Shown here piece after piece: positions 5,696 through 6,656 of a stretch of 6,656 nucleotides of DNA. The DNA comes from Ignavibacteriales bacterium. Lineage in GTDB: Bacteria > Bacteroidota > Ignavibacteria > Ignavibacteriales > Melioribacteraceae. Under the pieces are notes generated by a model. The model was not told the origin of the DNA and ran no database searches. It saw only the letters and a list, made by a program, of their open reading frames with translations. How positions within the stretch are numbered: the stretch's first letter is position 1; every line of letters starts with the position of its first letter. The position numbers and the translations under genes were made by a program. The stretch spans positions 1 to 6,656 of the forward strand of contig QYQI01000095.1 of the NCBI GenBank assembly GCA_007280825.1, in the 5' to 3' direction.

Positions 5696-6598
5696 ATGGC
5701 AACAGAGGCTCTAAAAAAATTTGCTGATGAATTAAAAACTGCCCGCGAAGTTAAAGAAATATCTCTATCTCAAGTATCGGCAAAAACCAAGATCGATCTT
5801 AAATTTCTTCAAGCAATTGAAGATGCAAACTTTGATGTTCTTCCCGAAATTTACATACGTGCTTTCATAAGGGAATTTGCTCAAACTATTGATCTCAATT
5901 CTAAAGAAGTATTACAAAAATTTGATATTGCAAGATTGGGTAAACCTGAAGAAAAACCACAGCCGCAATTGGAAACTGCAAGTAAAGAGGATTCAGTTAA
6001 TTTACAAGGGATACCAGAGGCAAAAGAATTTGATTCAACTGAAGTACTTCAGCCATCAATTTTAGAGGCGGGAAAAGCGGCCAAGAGTTTGAGGCTAAAT
6101 TATATTATTGGCGGATCAATATTATTTGTAGCACTGATTGTTGTTTACTTTGCGTTCATTAGAAATTCATCTCCAGAAATAATTCAAGAAAAATTGGATC
6201 AGGAAACTAGTACAGAAAACACTCAACGATTTGAAATTGATAAATCGTCACAATCTCAAACTTCCGGACTTGTTGATCAATCGGCACTTGTACCTGATAG
6301 TCTGCATTTATCAGTGTTTGCAGTTGCACGTGTTTGGATTAAAGTTACGACGGATGGCAAAACCGTTCATCAAAATATAGTTCAAGCAAATACAAGGCTG
6401 AATTATGCTGCCACTAAAAATTTCAGCGTAAGTGTTGGTAATGCCGGTCTAGTACAAATATTTTTTAATAACAAACAAATTGAAAATGTCGGCAAGTTGG
6501 GTGAAATAAGAAATCTTTTTATTACTCATGATAATATCCGCTATTTTACAATAGCTCCTCAATCAAAGAATGAAAAAAAATCCTCAACAAAGAATTGA
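5696..6598 (+). CDS. RodZ-like helix-turn-helix membrane protein with C-terminal DUF4115 domain
   Basis: The 300-residue protein has RodZ architecture. A cytoplasmic Xre-like helix-turn-helix (HTH_25 type) lies at about residues 7-77, with LKTAREVKEISLSQVSAKTK at 13-32 and the signature LPEIYIRAFIREFA at 49-62. A polar linker follows (80-132), then one membrane segment at about 135-155. After a Ser/Gln-rich stretch comes a periplasmic beta-rich DUF4115 domain at about 204-285, with ARVWIKVTTDGKTV and FSVSVGNAGLVQIFFNN. RodZ couples the MreB cytoskeleton to cell-wall synthesis and sets rod shape; some homologues also bind RNA or DNA. Here mreB is not adjacent, so the exact role is inferred. 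The start ATG lies 16 nt after rsmB without an evident Shine-Dalgarno sequence. The last 29 nt overlap the start of ligA in another frame. The lysine-rich tail is encoded inside the overlap. Confidence 0.88.
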   Translation: MATEALKKFADELKTAREVKEISLSQVSAKTKIDLKFLQAIEDANFDVLPEIYIRAFIREFAQTIDLNSKEVLQKFDIARLGKPEEKPQPQLETASKEDSVNLQGIPEAKEFDSTEVLQPSILEAGKAAKSLRLNYIIGGSILFVALIVVYFAFIRNSSPEIIQEKLDQETSTENTQRFEIDKSSQSQTSGLVDQSALVPDSLHLSVFAVARVWIKVTTDGKTVHQNIVQANTRLNYAATKNFSVSVGNAGLVQIFFNNKQIENVGKLGEIRNLFITHDNIRYFTIAPQSKNEKKSSTKN

Positions 6599-6656
6599 AG
6601 AACTTCGCGAGCTTATTAGAGAACATGATTACAACTACCATGTTCTTGCTCAACCA
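6570..6656 (+). CDS. ligA: NAD-dependent DNA ligase, N-terminal fragment (cut by the window end)
   Basis: The first 29 codons of a gene run off the end of the window. The translation begins MKKNPQQRIEELRELIREHD and continues YNYHVLAQP. This matches domain Ia of LigA: helical ELRELIREHDYNYHV aligns with the start of E. coli LigA, and Y23 and H24 correspond to the E. coli Y22-H23 pair that contacts the nicotinamide mononucleotide half of NAD+. LigA seals nicks in replication and repair. The ATG overlaps the 3' end of the RodZ-like gene by 29 nt in the +1 frame, so the two genes are likely co-transcribed and perhaps translationally coupled. The fragment is short but the motif is characteristic; the rest of the gene is not visible. 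Confidence 0.85.
   Translation, partial: MKKNPQQRIEELRELIREHDYNYHVLAQP

Overview
The window reads as an ordinary, densely coded chromosomal housekeeping region from an AT-rich bacterium. All genes lie on the + strand. The best guess is a member of the Bacteroidota/Chlorobi assemblage, possibly Ignavibacteria-like. That guess rests on the protein character (lipoprotein cyclophilin, a zinc-less membrane protein behind an ECF sigma factor), the A/T-rich codon use, and a Bacteroidetes-type promoter (TTTG, 20 nt, TAnnTTTG) in front of rpmE. Unlike classical Bacteroides, at least two genes also have clear Shine-Dalgarno sequences. The taxonomic call is inference and was not tested by any search.

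Layout. Positions 33-2566 hold a tight three-gene cluster with gaps of 10 and 13 nt: uppP (undecaprenyl-diphosphate phosphatase, TTG start), a cyclophilin-type peptidyl-prolyl isomerase made as a lipoprotein, and holA (clamp-loader delta subunit of DNA polymerase III). After an 84-nt gap with a possible promoter come an ECF-type RNA polymerase sigma factor (2651-3235, TTG start) and, 3 nt later, a single-pass membrane protein (3239-3904) that is probably its anti-sigma partner. An 83-nt gap carries the Bacteroidetes-type promoter and RBS for rpmE (ribosomal protein bL31, zinc-binding form). A clear rho-independent terminator at 4216-4244 follows. Then rsmB (16S rRNA m5C methyltransferase), a RodZ-like HTH/membrane protein, and the first 29 codons of ligA (NAD-dependent DNA ligase) form a second tight cluster. 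The last two genes overlap by 29 nt.

The genes fall into three functional groups. Envelope biogenesis covers lipid-carrier recycling by UppP, periplasmic folding by the cyclophilin, cell shape by the RodZ-like protein, and signalling by the sigma/anti-sigma pair. DNA replication and repair covers holA and ligA. Ribosome production covers rpmE and rsmB. No mobile element, CRISPR array, tRNA or rRNA gene was seen. No gene-free stretch exceeds about 120 nt, and no convincing gene lies on the - strand. I found no clear new biological system. The points most worth a second look are the rpmE promoter with its overlapping dyad, the sigma/anti-sigma pair with its possible self-regulated promoter, and the rodZ-ligA overlap, which contains an A8 run.
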